Below, piece after piece: positions 14,874 to 25,779 of a stretch of 64,000 bases of DNA. The translations under genes were made by a program, and so were the position numbers. Each line of letters begins with the position of its first letter. The stretch's first letter is position 1. Origin of the DNA: Zoogloea dura (GTDB lineage: Bacteria > Pseudomonadota > Gammaproteobacteria > Burkholderiales > Rhodocyclaceae); NCBI RefSeq assembly GCF_012927165.1, contig NZ_JABBGA010000026.1, forward strand, positions 1 to 64,000, given 5' to 3'. The notes beneath the pieces are model-generated. The model worked only from the letters and a program-made list of their open reading frames with translations, was not told the DNA's origin and ran no database searches.

Positions 14874-15836
14874 ATGACGAATCCCGATTTCAACCTGCTG
14901 ATCACCCTTGATGTGCTGCTCACCGAAGGCAGTGTGGCGGCGGCGGCGCGGCGTCTGCAGCTCAGCCCCTCGGCGATGAGCCGGGCACTGGCGCGGCTGC
15001 GCGAGACGATGGGTGACCCGCTGCTGGTCCGGGCCGGCAGCGGTCTGGTGCCGACGCCACGGGCCCTGGAGCTCCGTGAGCAGGTGAGCCTGCTGGTGCG
15101 CGATGTGGAGTCCGTGCTGCGCCCGGTGGGTGCGCTGGACCCGGCGCAGCTGGTCCGCAGCTTCTCGCTGCGCACCAGCGACGGCTTCGTCGAGAACTTC
15201 GGGCCGGCGCTGCTGGCCCGCATCGGCGCGGAAGCCCCGGGTGTCCGCCTGCGCTTCGTGCCGAAGATGCATAAGGGAAGGGATCGGGGCAAGGATCGGG
15301 ACTGGGATCGGGGCAGGGACAGCGCGCCCCTGCGCGAGGGCGCGATCGACCTGGAAACCGGCGTGATCGGCGAGGCGACGGCGCCGGAGCTGCGCGTGCA
15401 GGCCTTGTTCCGCGACCGCTTCATCGGCGCGGTGAGGATGGGGCACCCCCTGAGCCATGGCGAGATCACCGCCGCGCGCTATGCGGCGGCAGGGCACATC
15501 GGTGTCTCGCGGCGGGGCTCGGCCAGGGGGGCCATCGACGATGCCCTGCAGCCCCTGGGGCTGGAGCGCAAGGTGGTGACCATCGTCGGCGGCTTCGCCA
15601 CGGCCCTGGCCCTGGCGCGTGGCTCCGACCTGGTTGCCAGCGTGCCGGAAAGACATACCGGCAACCTGCGCGCCGGCCTGTTCTGCTTTCCGCTGCCCAT
15701 CACCGCCCCGCAGATCACCGTGTCGCTGATCTGGCACCCCCGGCTGGATGCCGATCCGGCCCACCGCTGGCTGCGCCACTGCGTGCGGGAGGTGTGCGCG
15801 GCGACCCTGGGGCCGGTCGGCGATCCGCAGGGGTGA
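14874..15836 (+). CDS. LysR-family transcriptional regulator with a charged repeat insertion
   Basis: 320 aa. The N-terminal winged HTH reads NLLITLDVLLTEGSVAAAAR then LQLSPSAMSRALARLRETMG; the effector domain follows from about residue 90. The start is ATG 14874; an ATG at 14862 is in frame. A run of KGRDRGKDRDWDRGRD (residues about 135-151) interrupts the effector domain between RLRFVPK and SAPLREGAIDLETG; close relatives normally have a short loop here. It is encoded by a small tandem repeat at 15280-15320. It probably controls the divergent MFS exporter. Confidence 0.9.
   Translation: MTNPDFNLLITLDVLLTEGSVAAAARRLQLSPSAMSRALARLRETMGDPLLVRAGSGLVPTPRALELREQVSLLVRDVESVLRPVGALDPAQLVRSFSLRTSDGFVENFGPALLARIGAEAPGVRLRFVPKMHKGRDRGKDRDWDRGRDSAPLREGAIDLETGVIGEATAPELRVQALFRDRFIGAVRMGHPLSHGEITAARYAAAGHIGVSRRGSARGAIDDALQPLGLERKVVTIVGGFATALALARGSDLVASVPERHTGNLRAGLFCFPLPITAPQITVSLIWHPRLDADPAHRWLRHCVREVCAATLGPVGDPQG
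15280..15320 (+). repeat. Short tandem repeat (GGGATCGGGGCA-like unit) inside the LysR gene
   Basis: About three and a half imperfect 11-13-base units with GGGATCGGG cores expand a loop codon run in frame (Arg-Asp-Arg-Gly-Lys). Gain or loss of a 12-base unit would keep the frame and change loop length. Confidence 0.75.
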
Positions 15837-17246
15837 TTACATCGGCGGGCCCGTCCGCAGCTCCGGGGCGAGCGTCCAGGCCATTGCCTTGCCCGTTGTC
15901 TGACGTACCGCGAAATCACAGCCGGTCTTCGCCCGCACTTCGTCCAGGCTCACGCCCGGCTGCAGTTCGATCAGGGTCAGACCGTGGTCGGGATCGACCT
16001 CGAAGACGCACAGCTCGGTGATGATCATGTCCACCACGCCCTTGCCGGTGAGGGGCAGGGTGCAGCGGGGCAGGATCTTGGGCGAGCCGTCGCGGGCCGT
16101 GTGCTCCATCAGGACGATGACGCGTCCGACGCCGGAGACCAGGTCCATGGCGCCGCCGGGGCCCTTGATCATCTTGCCCGGCACCATCCAGTTGGCCAGG
16201 TCCCCGCTGGCCGAGACTTCCAGGCCGCCGAGGATGGACAGGTCCACGTGGCCGCCGCGGATCATGGCAAACGAGTCGGCGCTGGAGAAGAAGCTGCTGC
16301 CGGGCAGGCTGGTGATGGTCTGCTTGCCGGCGTTGATGAGGTCGGGGTCGAGGGCTTCGGCCGGTGGAAAGGGGCCGATGCCGAGCAGGCCGTTCTCCGA
16401 TTGCAGGGTCACCTGCATGCCGTCGGGGATGTAGTTGGCGACCAGGGTCGGGATGCCTATGCCGAGGTTCACGTAATAGCCGTTGCGCAGCTCGCGGGCG
16501 GCGCGGCGGGCCATGCTGTCGCGCACGGGGTCGTGCTTGCGCGGCGCGGCGGCGCCGGCGGCGGTGGGGAATTCGATGCGCTTCTCGTAGCCGTGGCCCT
16601 GGAGGATGCGGTCCACGTAGATGCCCGGGGTGTGGATCTGGTCCGGGTCCAGCCGGCCGGGCTCGACCAGTTCCTCGACCTCGGCGATGGTCGTGCGGCC
16701 GCAGGTGGCGATCATCGGGTTGAAGTTGCGCGCCGTCTTGCGGAAGACCAGGTTGCCGGCGTGGTCGCCCTTCCAGGCCTTGACGATGGCCAGGTCGGCG
16801 CGGATGGCGGCCTCCAGCACGTAGTCCGCGCCGTCGAAGCTGCGGGTCTCCTTGCCGTCGGCCAGGCGGGTGCCGAAGGCGGTGCGGGTGAAGAAGCCGG
16901 GGATGCCGGCGCCGCCGGCCCGCAGCCTTTCGGCCAGGGTGCCCTGGGGGGCCAGTTCCAGCTCCAGCTCCCCGGCCAGGACCTGGCGCTCGAATTCCTT
17001 GTTCTCGCCCACGTAGGAGGCGATCACCTTCTTGACCTGCCGGGCCTTGAGCAGCAGGCCCATGCCGAAGTCGTCCACCCCGGCGTTGTTGCCGACGATG
17101 GTCAGCCCGCGGGTGCCGGCGCGTAGCAATGCGGCGATGAGGTTCTCCGGGATGCCGCACAGGCCGAAGCCGCCGGCGGCGATGGTCATGCCGTCGAAGA
17201 GGAGGCCGTCGAGGGCGGCGTCGCTCGTTGGGAATACCTTGTTCAT
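15837..17246 (-). CDS. Fused 3-oxoacid CoA-transferase (A and B subunits in one chain)
   Basis: 469 aa. Residues 1 to about 235 are the A-type domain ([35 protein letters not shown]). A short Ala/Pro-rich linker ([13 protein letters not shown]) leads to the B-type domain with the catalytic Glu in [14 protein letters not shown]. The enzyme moves CoA from succinyl-CoA or another donor to acetoacetate. Most bacteria encode the two subunits as separate genes (scoA/scoB, atoDA); a single fused chain is the mitochondrial OXCT1-like layout. It lies downstream of acxABC on the same strand with a 94-base gap, so it should activate the acetoacetate made by acetone carboxylase. Confidence 0.93.
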   Translation of the reverse strand: MNKVFPTSDAALDGLLFDGMTIAAGGFGLCGIPENLIAALLRAGTRGLTIVGNNAGVDDFGMGLLLKARQVKKVIASYVGENKEFERQVLAGELELELAPQGTLAERLRAGGAGIPGFFTRTAFGTRLADGKETRSFDGADYVLEAAIRADLAIVKAWKGDHAGNLVFRKTARNFNPMIATCGRTTIAEVEELVEPGRLDPDQIHTPGIYVDRILQGHGYEKRIEFPTAAGAAAPRKHDPVRDSMARRAARELRNGYYVNLGIGIPTLVANYIPDGMQVTLQSENGLLGIGPFPPAEALDPDLINAGKQTITSLPGSSFFSSADSFAMIRGGHVDLSILGGLEVSASGDLANWMVPGKMIKGPGGAMDLVSGVGRVIVLMEHTARDGSPKILPRCTLPLTGKGVVDMIITELCVFEVDPDHGLTLIELQPGVSLDEVRAKTGCDFAVRQTTGKAMAWTLAPELRTGPPM

Positions 17247-17340
17247 TGGGTGCAGTCCCCGATGTGCTGTTGTGTGTGTTCCGCTGTGGGGCGGTTGCCG
17301 GGAGATCCGGCCGCCGCCCCGGTCCAGGCCTCAGGGGGCC

Positions 17341-17844
17341 TTAATCAGCGCGTTCGGGTACGGGCAGATGCACCCATTCCTTGTAGAAGGCTTCGATGTC
17401 CGGCTCGAAGTCATGGATCACCGGATACCACGGGGTCGGTGCCTCGACGTCGTGCAGGGTGCCGCAGGTGGGGCAGTAGTACTCCCGGTAGACCTGCCAC
17501 TGGGTGTCCGGCGCCATCAGCTTGGGATAGACCTCGGTCATCGCCTCTTCGGTGTCGCGCACGTAGATCGAGGCGTGCAGCTTCCAGTTCTCCTTGTAGT
17601 CGCAGAACTCGTGGCCGCAGTCGCACTTGATGATCCACTGCTTGGTGGTGGCCGACTGCACGATGTACATGTGCGGGGCCAGGGGCAGGACGATGCGGTC
17701 CTTGAAGCCGACCTTGGCCTGCAGCGCGGCGACGTATTGCTCGAAGCGGCTGTTGTCCTTGGGCATGGACAGCATGCGGAAGGTGGTCTCCCAGTCCAGC
17801 GTGCCTTCGACCAGATGGCTGACCTGTTCATTCGTGTATGACAT
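17341..17844 (-). CDS. acxC: Acetone carboxylase gamma subunit
   Basis: 167 aa, the normal length for AcxC. Cys residues in KCDCGHEFCDYKENWK (74, 76, 81) and YYCPTCGTL (124, 127) are the zinc-binding pattern of the gamma subunit. This small subunit completes the alpha2beta2gamma2 complex that converts acetone, bicarbonate and ATP to acetoacetate, AMP and phosphate in the cytoplasm. It is the third gene of the operon, 39 bases after acxB. Confidence 0.95.
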   Translation of the reverse strand: MSYTNEQVSHLVEGTLDWETTFRMLSMPKDNSRFEQYVAALQAKVGFKDRIVLPLAPHMYIVQSATTKQWIIKCDCGHEFCDYKENWKLHASIYVRDTEEAMTEVYPKLMAPDTQWQVYREYYCPTCGTLHDVEAPTPWYPVIHDFEPDIEAFYKEWVHLPVPERAD

Positions 17845-17883
17845 TGCGTGCTCCTTGATTCGGGGTGTCGATGGGGCGGGAGG

Positions 17884-20208
17884 TCACTCTTCGACCTGGA
17901 CGACGGTGGTGACGTCGGGCATCAGCGAGAGGTCCATGCGGTGCTTGGAGCCGTAGGTCGGCACGCCCAGCTCTTCTTCCAGCACCTGCCAGTCGGCCGG
18001 CAGGTTCCAGAAGTCCTTGAACTGCTTGGTGAACTTCTCGGACAGGGCGAAGCTGGTGGCGAACATGTGCTGCACTTGCACGGCGGCGTGCTTGTTGAGG
18101 ATGCGTTCGCGCTCTTCCTTCATCCATTCGCGGGTCGGCAGGGCGCGGGCCAGGCGTTCCTTGCGGATCTCGGCACGGCGGGCCTGGGTGCGGGCCGGAT
18201 CGACCGTGAACACACCCTTGGCGTCCTGGGTGAACACCGCGCCATAGACCTTCTGCGCGTACTCCGGCAGCAGGAACTTCTGGTTGAGGTCGTTCTCGAT
18301 GGCCTTGACCTCGCGGTCGATGGGGTCGCCGAAGCCGGGGCCGCCGCGCAGGTAGTTGAGGTAGAGGTCGTGGTTGTCGTAGCAGTCTTCGGTGGTGATG
18401 CACTGCTTGTCGCGCTTGACCACGGCGGTGGCGTCCAGGTGGCGCTCGTAGTCGGGGCGGGACGGGTCGAGGTCGCCGCCGAGGGGCAGGGAGTCACCGA
18501 TGGCGATGCGCTCCTTGAGGCCGGTCTTGTGGGCTTCGAAGCGGTAGCCGGTGGCCGAGGGGTAGCCGCCCATCATGCCCCAGTCGCTGTTCATGAAGCC
18601 GTTGCCCATGAAGAACATGGTCCAGTCCTGGGCGTTCCACACCATGCGCAGGGTCTCGAAGCCGCAGCCGCCGCGGTACTTGCCATAGCCGCCGGAGTTG
18701 GCCTTGACGTTGCGGCCGAGGTAGAGAAGCGGCTCGGCCATTTCCCAGATCTCGATGTCACCCATGTCGCCTTCCGGGTTCCAGATCGCGGCGGCGTGGT
18801 TGAGGCCGTCCTTGACGGCGCAGGCACCGGTGCCGCAGGAGCTGGCCTCGAAGCTGTTCACCGCGTGGATTTCGCCGTCCTGGTTGATGCCCCCGCCTTG
18901 CAGCCAGTTGGAGGTGTTGGCGTTGCCGGCGTTGACCTCCTCCAGGTAGCCGCGGCTGAAGTAGGACTGGGACAGGCCGCGCCACAGGGCGGCCCAGCCG
19001 GAGACCAGGAAGTGCCAGGCGTAGGCGTGGCCGGTGCGGCGGTCGTCCGGGTTGCACCAGGTGCCCTTGGGCAGGCGGAACTCGGTGGCGTAGTAGGCGC
19101 CGTCGTTGATGCGCTGGGTGGGCACCAGGGTCTGGCACATCATCACCCAGATGCCCGAGGTGAAGGCCACCTGGTGGGCGTTGAAGGTGTGCCAGCCCCA
19201 GCGGCTGGCGCCCTCGAAGTCGAGCCGCCACTTGCCGTCGGGCTTGATGGTCATCTCGCAGGGCGAGTGCATGATCGAGTCGAGCTTGGCGAAGGCGTTG
19301 GAGACCTGCACGTCGTCGTGCTTGTAGGGCACATCGACGAAGGACACCTTGCGGTACTTGCCGGGCAGGGTCATGGCCTTGATGCGGCTCATCAGGCCGC
19401 GGCGGCCTTCCTCGATGACCTCGTGGGAGAACTTCATGTAGGCGTCGAGGCCGTCGGCACGGATCACGTCCTCGACCAGCTCGCGGATCATGTGGCAGCC
19501 GGCGATGCGGGTCTTCTCGTCGAGGATCCAGTACTTGGGGGTGCGTACCGAGCGTTGGGATTCGTGCAGCCAGTCGCGCAGGGGCTCGTCGTTCACGCCG
19601 GTCTTGCGGCAGGTGATCATGTAGCCGTCACCGAAGCGCTGGGTCTGGCCGGTGGACATGGAGCCCGGGGTCACCGAGCCGGTGTCGATGACGTGGGTGA
19701 CGCCGCCGACCCAGCCGATCAGCTTGCCTTCCCAGAAGATCGGCACGATGGTGGCGATGTCGCAGGGGTGGACGTTGCCGATGGCGCAGTCGTTGGTGGT
19801 GAACATGTCACCGGGGTTGATCGTCGGGTTGGCCTCCCAGTTGTTCTCGATCATGTACTTGATCGCCGCGCCCATGGTGCCGACGTGGATGATGATGCCG
19901 GTGGAGGTCAGGACGCAGTCGCCGGCGGCGTTGTAGAGGGTGAAGCAGAGCTCGCCTTCCTGCTCGACGATGGGGCTGGCGGCGATCTTCTTGGCGGTTT
20001 CGCGGGCGTGCACCAGGCCGCCGCGCAGCTTGGAGAACAGCTTCTCGTAGCCGATCGGGTCGCTGTCGCGCAGTTCCAGCTTCTCCAGCCCGTTGTAGTA
20101 GCCGCTGCTCTGGGTGCGTTCGATGATGGCGTCGCGGTGCTGCTTGAGGGTCAGGCCGCTGGCCAGCAGATTGCCGATGCCGAATTCCTTGTTGCTCATC
20201 ATGTTCAT
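17884..20208 (-). CDS. acxB: Acetone carboxylase alpha subunit (HyuB-like)
   Basis: 774 aa, matching the usual AcxB size. The start is ATG 20208, because GGAG lies seven bases upstream; ATGs at 20202 and 20199 are also in frame. Sequence such as GDMFTTNDCAIGNVHPCDIA and IDTGSVTPGSMSTGQTQRFG is diagnostic of the hydantoinase-B/acetone carboxylase alpha family, which holds the Mn active site where the carboxylation is completed. It begins 12 bases after the acxA stop, implying coupled translation. Confidence 0.95.
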   Translation of the reverse strand: MNMMSNKEFGIGNLLASGLTLKQHRDAIIERTQSSGYYNGLEKLELRDSDPIGYEKLFSKLRGGLVHARETAKKIAASPIVEQEGELCFTLYNAAGDCVLTSTGIIIHVGTMGAAIKYMIENNWEANPTINPGDMFTTNDCAIGNVHPCDIATIVPIFWEGKLIGWVGGVTHVIDTGSVTPGSMSTGQTQRFGDGYMITCRKTGVNDEPLRDWLHESQRSVRTPKYWILDEKTRIAGCHMIRELVEDVIRADGLDAYMKFSHEVIEEGRRGLMSRIKAMTLPGKYRKVSFVDVPYKHDDVQVSNAFAKLDSIMHSPCEMTIKPDGKWRLDFEGASRWGWHTFNAHQVAFTSGIWVMMCQTLVPTQRINDGAYYATEFRLPKGTWCNPDDRRTGHAYAWHFLVSGWAALWRGLSQSYFSRGYLEEVNAGNANTSNWLQGGGINQDGEIHAVNSFEASSCGTGACAVKDGLNHAAAIWNPEGDMGDIEIWEMAEPLLYLGRNVKANSGGYGKYRGGCGFETLRMVWNAQDWTMFFMGNGFMNSDWGMMGGYPSATGYRFEAHKTGLKERIAIGDSLPLGGDLDPSRPDYERHLDATAVVKRDKQCITTEDCYDNHDLYLNYLRGGPGFGDPIDREVKAIENDLNQKFLLPEYAQKVYGAVFTQDAKGVFTVDPARTQARRAEIRKERLARALPTREWMKEERERILNKHAAVQVQHMFATSFALSEKFTKQFKDFWNLPADWQVLEEELGVPTYGSKHRMDLSLMPDVTTVVQVEE

Positions 20209-20219
20209 GATTGGTCTCC

Positions 20220-22367
20220 TCACTTCACTTCTTTGAGATGGAACAGGCGGTGCTTGTCGATGGTGGTTTCAAAGCCATCGGGCACGACGAAGGTGGTGGC
20301 ATCGGATTCGATGATGGCGGGGCCGGTGATGTGGTTGCCGGCCTTCAGTGACTCCATCTTCCACAGGGCGGCCTCGACCCATTTCTTGTGGCGGTAGAAG
20401 GGGCGGGTGCCGAGGAAGGCCTCCTGCGGTGGCGTCGGGCCGGCGTCCGGGTCCTCGGGCAGCACCGGCTTCTGGGTCACGACCATGCCGCGCAGGATGG
20501 CGCCGGTGATCGAGAAGCCCAGCTCCGGCGAGCGGGCCGAGCTGGCATAGACGCGGCCGTAGGTGGTCTCGAAGCTGTCGACGATCTTGTCCCAGTCGGC
20601 GGCCGTACCGGCGCTGCTTACCGGCGAGACGATCTCCAGGTCGTTGAGCTGGCCCATGTACTGCATCTTGTAGCCGGGGATCAGCAGCACGTCCTCGGCC
20701 TTGAAGCCGTTATTGACGAACTCGTCGATGACCTTGACCGCCAGTTCCTCCCAGGCTGCCTGCAGGGTGGTGCAGGCCGCGGCCTTCTGCGCGTCGGGGG
20801 CGAACTGGGCGACGCCCAGGTCCACCGACTTGTCGTAGCGGTATTCGAAATCGGCGCAGGCGCAGCCGAAGGCCGAGAAGCCGGCGGCCCAGGCGGGCAC
20901 CACCACGTCCTTGAAGCCGACGCCTTCGGTGTAGCCGTAGGTGTGCACCGGGCCGGCGCCGCCGTAGGAGAAGCAGGTGAACTCGGCGGGGTTGTAGCCC
21001 TTGGCGCTGATGTTGGCGCGCAGGTACTCGGACAGGGTCAGGTCGAGCAGCTCGATGACACCGGCAGCGGCGTCCTCGACCGACAGGCCGAGCGGGTCGG
21101 CGATCTGCGCCTTGATGTGGTCGCGGGCGCGCTGCACGTCCAGCTTGATGGCGCCGCCCAGGAAGTTGTCCGGGTTGAGGTAGCCCAGCACCACGTGGCA
21201 GTCGGACACCGACACCGTGTCCAGCCCGCTCTCCGGCCAGCAGGTGCCGACCCGGTAGCCGGCGGAGTCGGGGCCGAGCTTGATCGACTTGCTGTAGGGG
21301 TCGAGGCGCACGAAGCTGCCGGCGCCGGCACCCACCGAGTCCATCGCCACCAGGGGCAGGGACAGCACCAAGCGGGCCATGTCGGGGTCGGACTTGATGG
21401 CGAAGCTGCCTTTGGTGATCAGCGCCACGTCGAAGCTGGTGCCGCCGATGTCCGAGCAGGCGATGTTCTCGTCGCCCAGGTATTCGCCGAGCAGCCGGGA
21501 GCCGATGACCCCGCCGATGGGGCCGGAGACGATGGTGCGGGCCAGCTCCTTGGCCTTCCAGCTGATGGTGCCGCCGTGGGTGGCCATGACCCGCAGGTCG
21601 AACTTGGCGCCGTGCTTCTTGAAGCGGTCGCTGACCTTCTTCAGGGTCTGGCGCGAGGGCTCGGCGCCGTAGGCCTCAAGGATGGTGGTGTTCATCCGGT
21701 GGCTTTCCTTGCGCGACGGGTAGTAGTCCACCGAGGCGAACACCGGGATGTCGGACTTCAGCCGCTTCAGTTCCTCCCGCACGATGTCCCGGGCGCGCTG
21801 TTCGCTGATCTCGTTCTTGTGGGACTGCAGCAGGCAGATGACGATGGCCTGGGAACCGGCCTCGACCAGCTCGCGGGTGGCCTGGCGCACCTCGTCCTCA
21901 CGCAGGGGAATGACGATCCGGCCCTGCACGTCGGTGCGTTCGGTGACGCCGCGGGTGCGCGACACCGGCACCAGCGGCTCGTCGTAGCGGTGGGTGTTGA
22001 GGTGGATGCGGTCTTCCAGGGCGTAGCCCAGGTAGCTCTGCAGGGCGCGGCCCATGGAGTGGATCTGCTCGAAGCCGCGGTTGCAGATCAGGCCGACGTC
22101 GAGGCCCTTGCGCATCAGGATGCGGTTGAGCATGGCGGTGCCGGAATAGACGCAGGTGACCAGTTCCGGATAGACGTCGTCCACCTCGCGGCCCCAGTGC
22201 GCCAGGGCATCGACCGACGAGTTGTAGATGGCCAGGGATTCGTCGCCGGGATTGCTCTGTGCCTTGCCGACCACGAAGCGCCCATCGGCGCGGACGAAGA
22301 AGGTGTCGGTCATCGTGCCGCCGGCATCGATGCCCATCACCTGTACGCTTGACTGCTGGACTTGCAT
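20220..22367 (-). CDS. acxA: Acetone carboxylase beta subunit (HyuA-like, nucleotide-binding)
   Basis: 715 aa. Start ATG 22367 with CAGGAG upstream. The N-terminus has the ASKHA-type phosphate loop VMGIDAGGTMTDTFFV, and later ACSDIGGTSFDVALI and TCFSYGGAGPVHTYGY, all typical of HyuA-type subunits. In the acetone carboxylase complex this subunit binds ATP and is involved in phosphorylating acetone and bicarbonate. It is first in the acxABC-CoA-transferase transcription unit, behind a sigma-54 promoter 55 bases upstream. Confidence 0.95.
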   Translation of the reverse strand: MQVQQSSVQVMGIDAGGTMTDTFFVRADGRFVVGKAQSNPGDESLAIYNSSVDALAHWGREVDDVYPELVTCVYSGTAMLNRILMRKGLDVGLICNRGFEQIHSMGRALQSYLGYALEDRIHLNTHRYDEPLVPVSRTRGVTERTDVQGRIVIPLREDEVRQATRELVEAGSQAIVICLLQSHKNEISEQRARDIVREELKRLKSDIPVFASVDYYPSRKESHRMNTTILEAYGAEPSRQTLKKVSDRFKKHGAKFDLRVMATHGGTISWKAKELARTIVSGPIGGVIGSRLLGEYLGDENIACSDIGGTSFDVALITKGSFAIKSDPDMARLVLSLPLVAMDSVGAGAGSFVRLDPYSKSIKLGPDSAGYRVGTCWPESGLDTVSVSDCHVVLGYLNPDNFLGGAIKLDVQRARDHIKAQIADPLGLSVEDAAAGVIELLDLTLSEYLRANISAKGYNPAEFTCFSYGGAGPVHTYGYTEGVGFKDVVVPAWAAGFSAFGCACADFEYRYDKSVDLGVAQFAPDAQKAAACTTLQAAWEELAVKVIDEFVNNGFKAEDVLLIPGYKMQYMGQLNDLEIVSPVSSAGTAADWDKIVDSFETTYGRVYASSARSPELGFSITGAILRGMVVTQKPVLPEDPDAGPTPPQEAFLGTRPFYRHKKWVEAALWKMESLKAGNHITGPAIIESDATTFVVPDGFETTIDKHRLFHLKEVK

Positions 22368-22421
22368 GTCTTGTCTCCTGTCATTGGTGTGTGTGGTGAG
22401 AAGCCCCACGACAGTCCAATG

Positions 22422-22436
22422 GCAAGCGCCGGGCCA
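22422..22436 (-). promoter_or_regulatory. Sigma-54 (-24/-12) promoter of acxABC
   Basis: On the minus strand this reads TGGCCCGGCGCTTGC: the GG of -24 and the GC of -12 have exactly the right spacing for RpoN, with one change (C for A) from the TGGCAC consensus. It is 55 bases upstream of the acxA start and downstream (in transcription) of a palindromic activator site. A sigma-54 activator gene is divergent. Confidence 0.8.
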
Positions 22437-22554
22437 GGTCCCGGAAATCCATCTGTTCTTGTGGCGAATCAGCAGCTTGCGATCAGGGCATGCAGAAAAC
22501 GGGGTGTCCGGCGGCGGGGGCGGGATTGTCCGGAAGATCGACACCAGGCGGGGT

Positions 22555-22573
22555 GTGTCCGGAATCCGGACAC
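22555..22573. promoter_or_regulatory. Perfect 19-bp palindrome, probable AcxR upstream activating site
   Basis: GTGTCCGGAATCCGGACAC is a perfect palindrome lying about 120 bp upstream of the acxA sigma-54 promoter, the normal distance for an enhancer. A degenerate second site with TGTC (22527-22530) and GACA (22540-22543) and an isolated GTGTCCGG (22504-22511) lie between. A TATAAA box near 22610 could belong to the divergent regulator. Confidence 0.7.
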
Positions 22574-22713
22574 TTTCTGCAGGCTATGTTGCTTTGCACA
22601 ACGCATTGATATAAAAGACTTTATTTGACTTGTGGCGGTCTTCTGGCTACGGTTACGCGTATGTTAAAAAGCCTGGTCCCGGCAGGGTTTTCGGAGTCCG
22701 AAGCGAGCGGAAT

Positions 22714-24729
<2,016 letters not shown>

Positions 24730-24747
24730 GCGGCCGTCTGGCCGGGT

Positions 24748-24777
24748 GGGGCGACACCCCCTGCGGGATGTCGCCCC
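24748..24777. terminator. Hairpin between the convergent acxR and pirin genes
   Basis: Arms GGGGCGACA and TGTCGCCCC form a 9-bp perfect stem around a 12-base loop that can itself pair. No long T run follows on either strand, so it is only terminator-like, but its place between two converging stops supports the role. Confidence 0.5.
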
Positions 24778-24791
24778 TTGCCCTGCGCCGT

Positions 24792-25511
24792 TCAGTCGCC
24801 CGGCAGTTCGACCGGCCGCAGGTCGAACAGCAGCACTTCGGCCTGCTGCCCACCCGAGAACTCGATCTCCTGCACATTCCGAAGCCGCGCGCCGTCGCCG
24901 GCAGTCATGGGCTGGCCATTGACCTGGAGCGAGCCCCGGGCGACATGCACATAGGCATGACGTCCGGCGGGCAGCGTGATGCGCTGCTGTTCGTCGCCAT
25001 CGAACAGCCCCGCGTAGACACGGGCATCCTGGTACACCGACAGCGAGCCGTCGGCGCCGTCGGGCGAGATGATCAGGCGCATGCGTCCGCGCTTGTCGGC
25101 CTCGCCGAAGTGCTGCTGCTGATAGCGCGGTGCCACGCCGACCCGGTTGGGCACGATCCAGATCTGCAGGAAGTGCACCGGGGCCGCCTGGGAGCCGTTG
25201 TACTCGCTGTGCAGGATGCCGGAGCCGGCACTCATCATCTGTACGTCACCCGGGCGGATCACCGAGCCGGTACCCATCGAGTCCTTGTGTTCGAGGGCGC
25301 CGTCCAGCACATAGGAGAAGATCTCCATGTCCCGGTGCGGGTGGGTGCCAAAGCCCTTGCCTGCGCTGACGCGGTCGTCGTTGATCACCAGCAGGTCGGA
25401 GAAGCCGACTTGCTCTGGATCGTAGTAATGGCCGAAGGAAAAGCTGTGCCGCGACTGCAGCCAGCCAAAGTTCGCGGTGCCTCGTGCGGCGGCGGGTCTC
25501 AGTTCCAGCAT
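24792..25511 (-). CDS. Pirin-family bicupin protein
   Basis: 239 aa. Start ATG 25511 behind AAGGA. The N-terminal cupin holds the metal site seen in pirin/YhhW: GTHPHRDMEIFSYVLDGALE supplies two His, and SAGSGILHSEYN a third His and a Glu. Members with this site can act as quercetin 2,3-dioxygenases in vitro; the physiological role in bacteria is usually unknown. The second cupin lacks the ligands, as is normal. It stands alone, converging with acxR; there are 268 bases on its other side with no recognisable feature before the TonB receptor stop. Confidence 0.92.
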   Translation of the reverse strand: MLELRPAAARGTANFGWLQSRHSFSFGHYYDPEQVGFSDLLVINDDRVSAGKGFGTHPHRDMEIFSYVLDGALEHKDSMGTGSVIRPGDVQMMSAGSGILHSEYNGSQAAPVHFLQIWIVPNRVGVAPRYQQQHFGEADKRGRMRLIISPDGADGSLSVYQDARVYAGLFDGDEQQRITLPAGRHAYVHVARGSLQVNGQPMTAGDGARLRNVQEIEFSGGQQAEVLLFDLRPVELPGD

Positions 25512-25779
25512 GGCGATGCGTCCTTTCCTGTTTGGGTGAAGGCGCTGCAGCGTTATGTCCGCAGTGCCCATGTGCAGACTTTAGTCCTGCCGGATGATCC
25601 GAAATAGTGGCAAGTCGGCAAACCAGTGTTGCGATATGGGCAACAATGAGTGGGGCCTGCAGCCTCCGCTGCCATGGGCACAGACCTACCGGGCGTACTG
25701 CAGATGCAACAACGCCCCGGCCTGGTAGGGGCGCAGGGCGCTGGGTATGGCTGCGCCGCCGGGAGCGGGCGGCCGGGAC

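Noticed and set aside
17848-22352. Long plus-strand open frames opposite acxC, acxB and acxA
   Set aside because: They are His/Val/Gly-rich translations antisense to highly conserved enzyme genes, with no family resemblance or ribosome sites.
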